Shown: positions 27,754-36,277 of the stretch, piece by piece | Numbering within the stretch: position 1 is the first letter of the stretch | How the letters are laid out: every line of letters starts with the position of its first letter | From: Litoreibacter ascidiaceicola | Lineage (GTDB): Bacteria > Pseudomonadota > Alphaproteobacteria > Rhodobacterales > Rhodobacteraceae | NCBI RefSeq assembly: GCF_900129235.1 | Contig: NZ_FQUV01000001.1 | Coordinates: forward strand, 496,001 to 560,000 | Length of the DNA: 64,000 bases | Direction of reading: 5' to 3' | Position numbers and translations under genes: made by a program | Notes under the pieces: model-generated | The model's input: only the letters and a program-made list of their open reading frames with translations | Databases searched by the model: none | Told to the model about the DNA's origin: nothing

Positions 27754-28913
27754 CCCATCGCCCCCATCAATTCCCGCCCAACCAGCATGCGCCGGATTTC
27801 GGAAGTCCCTGCTCCGATCTCCATCAGCTTGGCGTCGCGGAACAGGCGGGCTACGGGCGCGTCAGCCAAAAATCCAGCTCCGCCCATAGCTTGCACGGCT
27901 TGGTGGGCTTGGACCATGGCCTGCTCGGAGGAATAGAGGCAGCAGGCGGCGGCATCCTGACGGGTGATATTCCCACGATCACAGGCCCGGCCCGCCTCGT
28001 AGACATAGGCGCGGGCAGAGTTCATGGCGGTGTACATATCCGCGATCTTGCCCTGCATCAGTTGGAACGAGCCGATGGGTTTGCCGAACTGTTTGCGCTC
28101 GACCATGTAGGGCATGACCTCGTCCAGACAGGCGGCCATGATGCCGGTGCCGATGCCCGCCAGAACCACGCGTTCATAATCGAGGCCGGACATGAGGACG
28201 CGCACGCCGCGCCCCTCCTCGCCCAGCACGTTCTCGAACGGGACTTCAACATCGTCAAAGATCAGCTCCGCGGTGTTGGAGCCGCGCATGCCAAGCTTGT
28301 CGAAATGTGGGGAGGTGGAAAAGCCTTTCATCGACTTCTCGATGATGAAGGCTGTGATGCCTTTAGGGCCAGCTTCGGGATCGGTCTTGGCGTAGACCAC
28401 CAAGGTGGAGGCGTCGGGGCCGTTGGTGATCCAGTATTTGTTGCCTGACAGACGGTAGTGATCGTTGCGCTTTTCCGCCTTCAGGGACATGGACACCACG
28501 TCGGAGCCTGCGCCTGCTTCGGACATGGCCAAGGCACCGACATGCTCGCCGGAGATCAGGCCGGGAAGGTATTTTGCCTTTTGATCGGCAGTGCCGTTCA
28601 GCTTGATCTGGTTTACGCAGAGGTTGGAATGAGCGCCATAGGACAGCGATACGGATGCGGAGGCGCGGGCGATTTCTTCGACGGCGATCACATGGGCAAG
28701 ATAGCTCATGCCGGAGCCGCCGTCTTCCTCGGGGACGGTGATACCCAAAAGGCCTAGTTCGCCCATCTCGGTCCACAGATGCGCCGGAAAATCGTTCGAC
28801 GCGTCCACGTCGGCGGCCAGCGGCTTCACGCGTTCCTGCGCCCAGCGATGAACCATCTCGCGCAAGGCGTTTACGTCTTCACCCAAGTCGAAATTCATTG
28901 AAGCGGTAAACAT
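27750..28913 (-). CDS. liuA: Isovaleryl-CoA dehydrogenase
   Basis: 387 residues. An FAD flavoprotein oxidising isovaleryl-CoA to 3-methylcrotonyl-CoA and passing electrons to ETF. Acyl-CoA dehydrogenase signatures GALAMSEAGAGSDVVSM (about residue 133) and QAVQAMGGAGFLADAPVARLFRDAK near the C-terminus are intact. The glutamate in GLDYERVVLAG is at the position used as base by isovaleryl-CoA dehydrogenases, unlike short-chain enzymes. The start MFTASMNFDLG at 28913 is chosen because GGGAGGG precedes it. It is the first gene of the operon. Confidence 0.94.
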   Translation of the reverse strand: MFTASMNFDLGEDVNALREMVHRWAQERVKPLAADVDASNDFPAHLWTEMGELGLLGITVPEEDGGSGMSYLAHVIAVEEIARASASVSLSYGAHSNLCVNQIKLNGTADQKAKYLPGLISGEHVGALAMSEAGAGSDVVSMSLKAEKRNDHYRLSGNKYWITNGPDASTLVVYAKTDPEAGPKGITAFIIEKSMKGFSTSPHFDKLGMRGSNTAELIFDDVEVPFENVLGEEGRGVRVLMSGLDYERVVLAGIGTGIMAACLDEVMPYMVERKQFGKPIGSFQLMQGKIADMYTAMNSARAYVYEAGRACDRGNITRQDAAACCLYSSEQAMVQAHQAVQAMGGAGFLADAPVARLFRDAKLMEIGAGTSEIRRMLVGRELMGAMG

Positions 28914-28930
28914 TGCGGCCCTCCCATTAA

Positions 28931-28944
28931 TGAACGCACGTTCA
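28931..28944. promoter_or_regulatory. Palindromic operator at the leucine operon promoter
   Basis: TGAACGCACGTTCA is a perfect TGAACG-NN-CGTTCA inverted repeat. It lies between the -10 element and the isovaleryl-CoA dehydrogenase start, covering the predicted transcription start. The geometry fits repression by a dimeric regulator, for example a TetR-family protein sensing an acyl-CoA. No regulator gene lies in this window, so the protein is unknown. Confidence 0.6.
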
Positions 28945-28945
28945 A

Positions 28946-28974
28946 ATAATAACCCTAGCGCTCTCACGGGTCAA
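28946..28974 (-). promoter_or_regulatory. Predicted sigma70-type promoter of the leucine operon
   Basis: On the minus strand TTGACC (28969-28974) is separated by 17 bases from TATTAT (28946-28951). The start site would be near 28939, inside the palindromic operator, with a leader of about 26 bases. Confidence 0.7.
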
Positions 28975-29074
28975 CAGCGTCAATTCGCCGACGAGAATTT
29001 ACCGTCTGTCAATCGCGAGCAAGTTAAGTAAGCCCCTCAAAAGCAAGGTAGAGAATCCAATTACGGCAAAAATG

Positions 29075-29092
29075 GGTAAGGAAACCCTTACC
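29075..29092. other. Stem-loop upstream of the papain-like protein gene
   Basis: GGTAAGG and CCTTACC form a perfect 7-bp stem with an AAAC loop in the 293-base gap between the leucine operon start and the plus-strand gene at 29207. The surroundings are AT-rich relative to the window. No further gene is visible in the gap apart from the leucine promoter and operator. Confidence 0.4.
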
Positions 29093-29206
29093 TCCGACAC
29101 CATCTTTAAGGCATAACCCCTTGCCAAATCAGCATTTACCTTGCGCTAAACGATGATTCTGCCCCACCGTCGACACATTGTCGAAGCCCAAACACTGAGA
29201 ATAAAA

Positions 29207-30076
29207 ATGATCTATCTAGCCTTCTACAGGGGAGAGGGTCGGCCGTTAAGCGACACGCTCGTAAAGTGGGTCACCCGCTCCGAGTTCTCGCATTGTGAAC
29301 TATTAATCAGTAACCGCCCGCCCAAATCCGGTGAGACTCACCGCTGCGTTACGGCGCAGGGAAAACACGGCGGCGTCTGCGTGCGCGACCTCTACTTTCG
29401 GGAAGGGGCCTACGAATTTGTGCAGGTGCCTTGGGCGCCGCATGACACGTTCGAGCGCGCCGCCCAGCATCTGGGGCGGGGCTACGACTATTGGGGGCTA
29501 CTGATGAGCCAGTTCATCAACCTGCGCCGCCATATCGAGGACCGGTGGTTCTGCTCGAAGCTTTGCGCGCGGGCGTTGGGGCTGTCGGAGGCGCACACCT
29601 ATTCGCCCGGTGATCTGAAGCGGATCGTTGAGGAGCATAACCGCGTCTACCGCATGGCCCATCTGACTGCCGGCCAGTCGGCTGGGGCGCAAGGCGTATC
29701 GACCGCGCTGCCCGCCACACCGCCTGCACCGGCAAACGAGCCGGGCTATCCGGCGACCGGTCTGTCTGCCCTAGCCCGCCAAGGCCGCTCGGCCCTGCAA
29801 GGCGCGGGCCTCGCTTTGAATGATGCGGGCAATCACCTCGCAGTCAGCGACGGAGAAGGTCAACGGCAGGCGCATGTCCAGCAGGCCGGACAGAATTTCG
29901 TCCGTCCGCGCCAAGGCCTGCGGCCGCGCGTACCGCCAGCTGTCGTAGCGCGAGGTGAAGGCTTTGGGCTCGGCCGCGCCGAACCATTTAAGCTCCACGC
30001 CGCGGGCGGCGCATCGGGAGGTAAACTCCTCGATTTCCGGCCCCGAAGCCTCGGGCAGCCGGAACTGGACGGATGA
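29207..30076 (+). CDS. Permuted papain-like (NlpC/P60 superfamily) protein with a doubtful 3' end
   Basis: 289 codons as read. Residues 1-150 look like a permuted papain/NlpC-P60 fold: TRSEFSHCELLI holds the likely catalytic His, AYEFVQVPW follows, then GRGYDYWGLLM and DRWFCSKLCARALGL, with the probable nucleophile Cys in WFCSK. Residues beyond about 155 are Ala/Pro-rich and then run antisense into the aminotransferase gene for 306 bases, so the true C-terminus is uncertain. A one-base frameshift near 29700-29770 would end the gene at the TAG of 29772-29774, overlapping the convergent stop as CTAG. The start at 29207 (MIYLAFYRG) is preferred to an ATG at 29153. Confidence 0.65.
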   Translation: MIYLAFYRGEGRPLSDTLVKWVTRSEFSHCELLISNRPPKSGETHRCVTAQGKHGGVCVRDLYFREGAYEFVQVPWAPHDTFERAAQHLGRGYDYWGLLMSQFINLRRHIEDRWFCSKLCARALGLSEAHTYSPGDLKRIVEEHNRVYRMAHLTAGQSAGAQGVSTALPATPPAPANEPGYPATGLSALARQGRSALQGAGLALNDAGNHLAVSDGEGQRQAHVQQAGQNFVRPRQGLRPRVPPAVVARGEGFGLGRAEPFKLHAAGGASGGKLLDFRPRSLGQPELDG

Positions 30077-30982
30077 GCCGACATACACCCCGCGCGGGTC
30101 GCGTTCGATAACCGCAAGGCCCGGCGCATTACGCAAGCCATTTTCCAAGGCGGCATACCGGTCGTTCCACGCCTGCACCTGCGCTGGCAATTTTGCCAGC
30201 TGCGGGCGCAGGATCGCGGCGCGCAGATTGTCCATACGGCCCGAGATATTCGGGGTGACGTATTTCACCCGTTCGAACACCTCGGCAGGTGGGGCCGCCG
30301 CGTGGCGTTCATAAAGCATATAGGAGCCGGACAGGATAATCGCCCGCGCCATGACCTCCGGATCGTCGGAGATCAGAAACCCGCCCTCGCCCGAATTCAC
30401 ATGTTTATAGGTCTGGCAGGAATAACAGCCGACAACGCCGTGCCGCCCCGAGGGCGTGCCTTGCCAGCTTGCCCCCATCGTGTGCGCGCAATCCTCGATC
30501 ACGACGACCCCTGCGGCGTCGCAAATCGCCATGAGCCGGTCCATATCGCACAAATGCCCGCGCATATGTGACAACAGCAAGACCTTGGCCGCCGACGCCT
30601 CGATCTGCGCCTCTAAGTCATCAAGGTCGATGGTCAGGGTGTCGGCGGTTTCCACAAAAAGCGGCTCCGCGCCAACAGACGCAATCGCACCGGGCACAGG
30701 GGCCAGCGTGAAGCCGTTGGACAACACAGTGTCGCCAGCCTTCACCCCCACCGCGCGCAAGGCGCAGCCCATGGCATAGCCGCCAGAGGCCACCGCCAGC
30801 GCATATTTCGCCCCCGTAAAGGCGGCGAATTCCTGCTCCAGAAGCGCAGTTTCGCCCAGTTCGCCCTGTGTCACGTTATAGCGGTGCAGCCGCCCGTGCT
30901 GCAAAACGGCCATGGCGGCGGCAATCCCTTCGTCGGGGATGGGCTCTTGCTGGGTAAAGCTGCCGTCAAAAACTTCGAACAT
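29771..30982 (-). CDS. DegT/DnrJ/EryC1/StrS-type aminotransferase
   Basis: 403 residues. A PLP enzyme of the sugar aminotransferase superfamily. The N-terminal loop RYNVTQGELGETALLEQEFAAFTGA, the PLP-aspartate segment VIEDCAHTMGA and the PLP-lysine segment SCQTYKHVNSGEGGFL are intact. The start at 30982 (MFEVFDG) is favoured by GGAGG 8 bases upstream over an ATG at 31000. It stands alone, with no nucleotide-sugar genes nearby, so the substrate cannot be predicted. Its 3' end overlaps the convergent papain-like reading frame. Confidence 0.88.
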   Translation of the reverse strand: MFEVFDGSFTQQEPIPDEGIAAAMAVLQHGRLHRYNVTQGELGETALLEQEFAAFTGAKYALAVASGGYAMGCALRAVGVKAGDTVLSNGFTLAPVPGAIASVGAEPLFVETADTLTIDLDDLEAQIEASAAKVLLLSHMRGHLCDMDRLMAICDAAGVVVIEDCAHTMGASWQGTPSGRHGVVGCYSCQTYKHVNSGEGGFLISDDPEVMARAIILSGSYMLYERHAAAPPAEVFERVKYVTPNISGRMDNLRAAILRPQLAKLPAQVQAWNDRYAALENGLRNAPGLAVIERDPRGVYVGSSVQFRLPEASGPEIEEFTSRCAARGVELKWFGAAEPKAFTSRYDSWRYARPQALARTDEILSGLLDMRLPLTFSVADCEVIARIIQSEARALQGRAALAG

Positions 30983-31037
30983 CACCAATGCCTCCGGCAT
31001 GTTGCGGCCATGACATTGGTCGGGCGCAGATGGACAG

Positions 31038-31703
31038 TCAAGCGATGAGCCGCGCGACGATCCCGTCGAGGTCGTCGAAATGGTCCAACAGCGCCTCAGG
31101 CTTCAGGGAGGACACGTCGAAATTGCCCGGCCCGAAGGTCACAAGGATCGACGGCGCACCGGCATTGGTCGAGGTGTCGCGGTCAGTCTGGGTGTCGCCC
31201 ACCAACACGGCACGGGCGGGATCGCCCCCTGCCCGCGTGACCGCTTCGACAAATGGCAACGGGTCCGGCTTGCGCACGGTAAGCGTGTCCGCCCCAACGA
31301 GGCTGTGGAACACGTCGCGGAAATCCAGCGCAGCCATAAGCTGTTCGGCCAGAACTTCGGGCTTGTTGGTGCAAATGCCGACCTTGTAACCGGCGTCCCG
31401 CAATCGCGACACGGCCTCCCGCGCACCGGGATAGATCGTGGTGTGGGTGGCGATGTCGTTGCCATAGGCCTCCAGCAGGATCGGAAACTGCTCGTCGATG
31501 TCACTTTGGGCAAACGGTTGGCCCAACCGCTCGAACCCTTCGGTCAGCATCGCCCGCGCACCGCGCACGGCGGTGCCGCGATCCGTTGCGGTTGTCAGCA
31601 CGTCACCATGGCCCAACCCGCGAAAGCAGACATTGGCAGCGGCAAGCAGATCGCCGCTGGTATCGGCCAAGGTGCCGTCGAGGTCGAAAATTACCGTGCG
31701 CAT
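31038..31703 (-). CDS. gph: HAD-family phosphatase, probably phosphoglycolate phosphatase
   Basis: 221 residues. The HAD catalytic motif VIFDLDGTLADTSGDL is at the N-terminus. ICTNKPEVLAEQL is the second motif, and KPDPLPF with LVGDTQTDRDTSTNAGAPSILVTFG is the metal-binding third. The cap domain is helical, as in phosphoglycolate phosphatases, which remove 2-phosphoglycolate formed by DNA repair or oxygenation. AAGGAAG precedes the ATG at 31703. It is divergent from glmU. Confidence 0.88.
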   Translation of the reverse strand: MRTVIFDLDGTLADTSGDLLAAANVCFRGLGHGDVLTTATDRGTAVRGARAMLTEGFERLGQPFAQSDIDEQFPILLEAYGNDIATHTTIYPGAREAVSRLRDAGYKVGICTNKPEVLAEQLMAALDFRDVFHSLVGADTLTVRKPDPLPFVEAVTRAGGDPARAVLVGDTQTDRDTSTNAGAPSILVTFGPGNFDVSSLKPEALLDHFDDLDGIVARLIA

Positions 31704-31743
31704 GGATGCTTCCTTGTAACGTGGCGAAACCTGTTGTGACGCA

Positions 31744-31758
31744 GGCGCACCTTGCGCC
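31744..31758. other. Small perfect inverted repeat in the gph-glmU divergent gap
   Basis: GGCGCA and TGCGCC flank a three-base CCT loop, midway between the two divergent starts (31703 and 31815). It may be an operator or part of a 5' leader hairpin. No convincing promoter pair was identified in this short gap. Confidence 0.35.
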
Positions 31759-31814
31759 GCAGCACGATACGGATAGAACGGGGGCAACAAGAAGGAAAGG
31801 CCGGGCAACCGGGA

Positions 31815-33182
31815 ATGGCCTCAAGCGTGAGCAGTAAACCAGTCGCACTAATCCTATTGGCTGCCGGACAAGGCAGCCGCATGAATTCCGACCTTCCCAA
31901 GGTCCTGCACCAGATCGGCGCGGCCCCGCTGGCGATCCACGCCCTGCGTGCGGCGTCTGTGTTGGAGCCGGAGAAAACCGTGGTCGTCACCGGCCATGGC
32001 GCGGATCAGGTCGAAAAAGTGCTGACAAAGCATGACGACCAACTCACCTTCGCCCGCCAGACCGAACAAAACGGCACCGCCCACGCAGTGGACCAAGCCC
32101 GTCACGTCTTGGGCGATTTCGAAGGCGACGTGGTGGTCTTGTATGGTGACACGCCCTTCGTCTCCGGCGATACGCTGGAGCGGATGGCAGAGGCCCGCGC
32201 CACCGCAGATGTGGTCGTGCTGGGGTTCGATGCCGCTGATCCAGGTCGGTACGGCCGGTTGATCACCAAGGGTGACACGCTGGAAAAGATCGTTGAGGCC
32301 AAGGATGCCAGCCCTGAAGAGCTTGCTGTAACGCTTTGTAATTCCGGCGTCATTATGTGTGACGCGCGAACTATATTTGATTTGATTTCACGCGTTGGCA
32401 ACGACAATGCCAGTGGCGAATATTACCTGACCGACATCGTCGGCCTCGCCCGTGCTGGCGGCATGAGCGCCGCCGCAGTAACCTGCGACGAGGCGGAGAC
32501 CTTGGGGATCAATACCCGCGCCGAACTGGCCGCCGCCGAAGCCGCGTTTCAGGCGCGGATGCGGGCGGACGCACTGGAGAACGGCGTCTCCCTTGCCCAG
32601 CCCGAAACCACCTATTTCGCCTATGATACGGTGCTTGGCCGCGATGCGGTGATCGGCCCAAATGTGGTGTTCGGCCCAGACGTCACCGTCGAATCCGGCG
32701 CCGAGATCAAGGCGTTTTGCCATCTGGAGGGCTGCCATGTATCACAAGGTGCCGTCGTTGGCCCCTTTGCCCGCCTGCGCCCCGGTGCGGAGCTGGAGGA
32801 AGGTGCCAAAGTCGGCAACTTCGTCGAGATCAAGAACGCCACGCTGGCCGAAGGTGCGAAGGTCAACCACCTGTCCTATGTGGGCGACGCCCATGTCGGG
32901 GCTGGCGCGAATATCGGCGCAGGCACGATCACCTGCAATTATGACGGCGTGTTCAAACACCGCACGACGATCGGCGCGGGGGCCTTTATCGGCTCGAACA
33001 CCTTGCTGATCGCCCCTGTCGACGTGGGTGCGGACGCCATGACGGGTTCCGGCACAGTGGTGACCGAGGATGTGCCTGATGGCGACCTTGCCCTGTCACG
33101 GGTCCGGCAGACCAACAAGACGGGGCTTGCCCGCAAACTGATGCAGATGCTGCGCGCCAAGAAGATGAAGAAGGACGCTTAA
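31815..33182 (+). CDS. glmU: Bifunctional N-acetylglucosamine-1-phosphate uridyltransferase / glucosamine-1-phosphate acetyltransferase
   Basis: 455 residues. The N-terminal pyrophosphorylase domain (ILLAAGQGSRMNSDLPKVLH, then EQNGTAHAVDQA and VLYGDTPF) makes UDP-GlcNAc. The C-terminal left-handed beta-helix has repeated hexapeptides (IGPNVVFGPDVTVESG, FARLRPGAELEEGAKVGNFVEIK) and the acetyltransferase residues in GAGTITCNYDG. The ATG at 31815 gives the usual length; the frame upstream starts only with TTG. The stop TAA abuts the glmS ATG directly, so the pair forms a cell-wall precursor operon. Confidence 0.96.
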   Translation: MASSVSSKPVALILLAAGQGSRMNSDLPKVLHQIGAAPLAIHALRAASVLEPEKTVVVTGHGADQVEKVLTKHDDQLTFARQTEQNGTAHAVDQARHVLGDFEGDVVVLYGDTPFVSGDTLERMAEARATADVVVLGFDAADPGRYGRLITKGDTLEKIVEAKDASPEELAVTLCNSGVIMCDARTIFDLISRVGNDNASGEYYLTDIVGLARAGGMSAAAVTCDEAETLGINTRAELAAAEAAFQARMRADALENGVSLAQPETTYFAYDTVLGRDAVIGPNVVFGPDVTVESGAEIKAFCHLEGCHVSQGAVVGPFARLRPGAELEEGAKVGNFVEIKNATLAEGAKVNHLSYVGDAHVGAGANIGAGTITCNYDGVFKHRTTIGAGAFIGSNTLLIAPVDVGADAMTGSGTVVTEDVPDGDLALSRVRQTNKTGLARKLMQMLRAKKMKKDA

Positions 33183-35006
33183 ATGTGTGGAATCGTTGGA
33201 GTTCTTGGAACTCATGAAGTTGCACCGATCATAGTCGAAGCGCTGAAGCGTCTCGAATATCGCGGCTATGACAGCGCAGGGATCGCGACCGTTAATAACG
33301 GGGAGCTGGACCGCCGCCGCGCTGTGGGCAAACTTGTGAACCTGTCGGACCTTCTGGTCCATGACCCGCTTGCAGGGAAATCCGGCATCGGCCACACCCG
33401 CTGGGCTACCCATGGTGCCCCATCCGTGGTGAACGCACACCCGCATCAATCGGGTCCGGTTGCAGTCGTCCACAACGGAATTATCGAGAACTTCAAAGAG
33501 TTACGCGCCGAACTTGCAGCAGATGGCTACGTCAGCGAGACCGAGACCGATACGGAAACAGTGGTACTGCTGGCGCGCCGGTTTCTGGAGCAAGGTCTTG
33601 CCCCGCGCGACGCCGCCGAGCAAACCATCGCGATGCTGGATGGCGCGTTTGCGCTGTGCTTCCTGTTCCACGGCGAAGAGGATTTGATGATCGCGGCGCG
33701 TAAAGGCTCCCCCCTTGCGATCGGCCATGGCGACGGCGAGATGTATGTCGGGTCGGACGCCATTGCGCTGGCCCCGATGACCAACCGCGTGACCTATCTG
33801 GAAGAAGGCGACCGCGCGGTGCTCACCCGAACCAGCCTCGAAATCTACGATGCGAACGGCCAGTTGGCGAACCGCGCGGCGAAGACGCTGGCGCTTGACG
33901 AAGCGCGGATCGAGAAAGCCGGGCACAAACACTTCATGGCCAAGGAAATCGCCGAGCAACCCATCGTGCTGGCGGATGCGCTGAAGGCGTATAGCACCGC
34001 GGACGGCAAAGGCATCGAGCTGCCAAACGGCACGCTGGATTTCACCAAATGCGACCGCATCACCATGGTGGCCTGCGGCACGGCAAACCTTGCCTGTCAG
34101 GTGGCGAAATACTGGTTCGAGCAGATCGCGGGCCTGCCCGTCGACGTCGATATCGCGTCCGAGTTCCGCTACCGCAAGCCGGTGATCTCGGACAAGTCCT
34201 ACGCGCTGTTTGTGTCTCAGTCCGGCGAGACGGCGGATACCTTGGCCGCCCTGCGCTACGCCAAGGACCGCGCCGCGATGATCCTGTCGGTGGTGAACGT
34301 GCCCGAAAGCTCCATCGCCCGCGAAAGCGATCTGGCCTTGCCGATCATGGCAGGCGTCGAGGTTGGGGTGGCCTCCACCAAAGCCTTCACCTGCCAGCTA
34401 TTGGCCCTGGCGGCGCTGGCGTTGAAGGCAGGCCATCAACGCGGCCATCTGGACGACGCGGCCTTGGCCGCGCATATGGCGGACCTGAACCTGCTTCCCG
34501 GCATATTGAACCAATCCCTTGCGCTGGAGAAATCCATCAAGCGCGTGGCGCGGAAGATTGCATCGGCACAAGACGTGCTGTTTTTGGGCCGTGGCCCGAT
34601 GTATCCGCTGGCCCTTGAAGGCGCATTAAAACTGAAAGAGATCAGCTATATACACGCCGAAGGTTATGCATCAGGTGAATTGAAGCACGGCCCCATTGCG
34701 CTAATCGACAAGAACGTACCGGTCGTGGTGATGGCCCCGACGGACGAGCTTTTCGACAAGACCATATCCAACATGCAAGAAGTCATGGCGCGCGGCGGCA
34801 AGGTCGTGCTGATCACCGACGCCGAGGGCGCGAAAGAAGCCAGCGACGGCGTTTGGGAGACCGTGGTGATGCCCAGCATCAGCCCCTTCCTCGCGCCCAT
34901 CTTGTATGCGGTTCCGGCGCAACTTCTGGCCTACCACACCGCTGTTGCCAAAGGCACCGATGTGGACCAGCCTCGCAACCTCGCAAAATCGGTGACTGTA
35001 GAATGA
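33183..35006 (+). CDS. glmS: Glutamine--fructose-6-phosphate aminotransferase (isomerizing)
   Basis: 607 residues. The N-terminal glutamine amidotransferase domain starts at the catalytic Cys2 (MCGIVGVLG) and contains LEYRGYDSAGIA and GHTRWATHGAPS. Two SIS sugar isomerase domains follow: CGTANLACQVAKYWFEQ with SQSGETADTLAALRYAKD, then LGRGPMYPLALEGALKLKEISYIHAEGYASGELKHGPIALI. The end LAKSVTVE is the normal C-terminus. It makes glucosamine-6-phosphate for peptidoglycan and LPS. No glmS ribozyme is expected, because glmU abuts the gene. Confidence 0.97.
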   Translation: MCGIVGVLGTHEVAPIIVEALKRLEYRGYDSAGIATVNNGELDRRRAVGKLVNLSDLLVHDPLAGKSGIGHTRWATHGAPSVVNAHPHQSGPVAVVHNGIIENFKELRAELAADGYVSETETDTETVVLLARRFLEQGLAPRDAAEQTIAMLDGAFALCFLFHGEEDLMIAARKGSPLAIGHGDGEMYVGSDAIALAPMTNRVTYLEEGDRAVLTRTSLEIYDANGQLANRAAKTLALDEARIEKAGHKHFMAKEIAEQPIVLADALKAYSTADGKGIELPNGTLDFTKCDRITMVACGTANLACQVAKYWFEQIAGLPVDVDIASEFRYRKPVISDKSYALFVSQSGETADTLAALRYAKDRAAMILSVVNVPESSIARESDLALPIMAGVEVGVASTKAFTCQLLALAALALKAGHQRGHLDDAALAAHMADLNLLPGILNQSLALEKSIKRVARKIASAQDVLFLGRGPMYPLALEGALKLKEISYIHAEGYASGELKHGPIALIDKNVPVVVMAPTDELFDKTISNMQEVMARGGKVVLITDAEGAKEASDGVWETVVMPSISPFLAPILYAVPAQLLAYHTAVAKGTDVDQPRNLAKSVTVE

Positions 35007-35689
35007 ACCCGGACACTGCACTCGCCCATCTCGAAAGCCTCGCGGATGCGAGCAAGGCCGACGAGCTTGCCGCCTATCACGGGGTTGAGCGTCGCTATCT
35101 AGGCATTCCGACCCCGACACTGGATGCGCTGGCGAAAGACTGGCGCGGCGATGATCTTGCCACCCGCCTGACCCTTGCCGCAGCCCTGTGGGACAGCAAT
35201 ATTCACGAGGCGCGTATCTGCGCCGCGAAGCTTCTGACGCAGGCAAGGTTGCGCCCCGACGATGCGCCCGCTTGGGACTTGATCGTGTCTTGGTTGCCTG
35301 AGGTGGATTGTGCGGCCATTGCCGACCAAGTTGCCAATGCCGGAGCCAAACGCGTGGTTTGGGATACCTCAAGGCTGGACCAAATGGACGCGTGGACAGC
35401 ATCCGAGCATGTCTGGACCCGCCGCGCGGTGCTGGATTTCACCCAACCATGGACCAAACAGAACCGCTCCAAACTGGCAGACGAGGCCGTTCGCGACCGT
35501 GTTCTGGGCTGGGCCGCGCTGTATGCCGAAGACCATGACCCGCTGATCCAGCGCGCCGTTGCGTGGTGGCTGCGGGACCTGTCGCGGTTCGATGTGCCTC
35601 GGGTGCAGGCGTTTCTGGAGGAGCATGGCGACCGGATGACCCGCTCCGCGCGTCGCGAAGCGGCCCAGATGATCAAGCGTCAGAGCTAG
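35003..35689 (+). CDS. DNA alkylation repair enzyme (AlkD-like HEAT-repeat protein)
   Basis: 228 residues of helical HEAT-like repeats characteristic of the DNA alkylation repair family: YLGIPTPTLDALAKDWRG near residue 31, LWDSNIHEARICAAKLL near 60, and WVWTRRAVLDFTQPW-like segments near 150. Such proteins excise N3- and N7-alkylated purines without base flipping, though many members are untested. The ATG at 35003 overlaps the glmS stop as ATGA, fixing the start. Its stop shares the palindrome CTAG with the convergent lipoprotein gene. Confidence 0.82.
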   Translation: MNPDTALAHLESLADASKADELAAYHGVERRYLGIPTPTLDALAKDWRGDDLATRLTLAAALWDSNIHEARICAAKLLTQARLRPDDAPAWDLIVSWLPEVDCAAIADQVANAGAKRVVWDTSRLDQMDAWTASEHVWTRRAVLDFTQPWTKQNRSKLADEAVRDRVLGWAALYAEDHDPLIQRAVAWWLRDLSRFDVPRVQAFLEEHGDRMTRSARREAAQMIKRQS

Positions 35690-36192
35690 CTTTTAGAGAC
35701 GGTCAACGTCGCCAGATCGGTAAGCCCCAAATCCAGCGCCCGCATCGCTGCAAGCGAAATGCGGCTGCCCGCAGAGGCAGGGCCGTCAATCGGGATCAGT
35801 TTCACTTGAACCACCGCGCCGCCTGCTGTCTCGACAGAGCCTTGGGTTTCGGTCTCGACAAGCGGCGTGCGCAGCCAGAATCCCTGCTCCGTCGGATCGC
35901 CCAAGCTGGCCACGGTCTTGCCAAGCACGGAACCGCCCGCAGGTGCCGCAGTGGCGGCTTCCTTCTCGGCTTCGGTGGTTTTGTCCAGCGACGCGGCGCT
36001 TTGCCCACCTGCCCCGACTTCGACCACCGATGGCTCGGTCGGTGCTGGCGGGTCAGTTGCGTCGACATCGCTTAACGACTCGTCGATCGGAGGTTCGGGC
36101 TGCGCACCCAGCCCTTCAAACGGGTTTGAAAACTGCCCCCCGCATGCGGAAAGCGTCACGATAAGGGCGGCGGATAGGATATGGTGTTTCAT
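35686..36192 (-). CDS. Predicted lipoprotein with a possible degenerate barrel domain
   Basis: 168 residues. The signal [19 protein letters not shown] puts the lipid on Cys17. A Pro/Ala/Glu-rich low-complexity region spans about residues 30-90, and a C-terminal domain of about 75 residues ends [26 protein letters not shown]. That last segment loosely resembles the end of RlpA-type double-psi barrels (Leu-rich helix followed by a final strand), which is speculative. The start at 36192 is chosen because it gives a proper signal peptide; an ATG at 36228 would add residues before it. Confidence 0.75.
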   Translation of the reverse strand: MKHHILSAALIVTLSACGGQFSNPFEGLGAQPEPPIDESLSDVDATDPPAPTEPSVVEVGAGGQSAASLDKTTEAEKEAATAAPAGGSVLGKTVASLGDPTEQGFWLRTPLVETETQGSVETAGGAVVQVKLIPIDGPASAGSRISLAAMRALDLGLTDLATLTVSKS

Positions 36193-36277
36193 ACCAAAAA
36201 GGTTACCCGCTCCGAAACCGTTCATCAACGACCTAAGTTGGGTTGTCGCGGGGCGCGCCGGGGACTACCTTAAGCAC

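Noticed and set aside
29153-29206. Upstream start for the papain-like protein (ATG at 29153)
   Set aside because: It lacks a ribosome site, and its 18 extra residues are not hydrophobic or fold-like; the ATG at 29207 begins the first strand of the domain.
33100-33183. glmS ribozyme or riboswitch before glmS
   Set aside because: The glmU stop codon abuts the glmS start, leaving no leader, and the ribozyme is a feature of Gram-positive bacteria.
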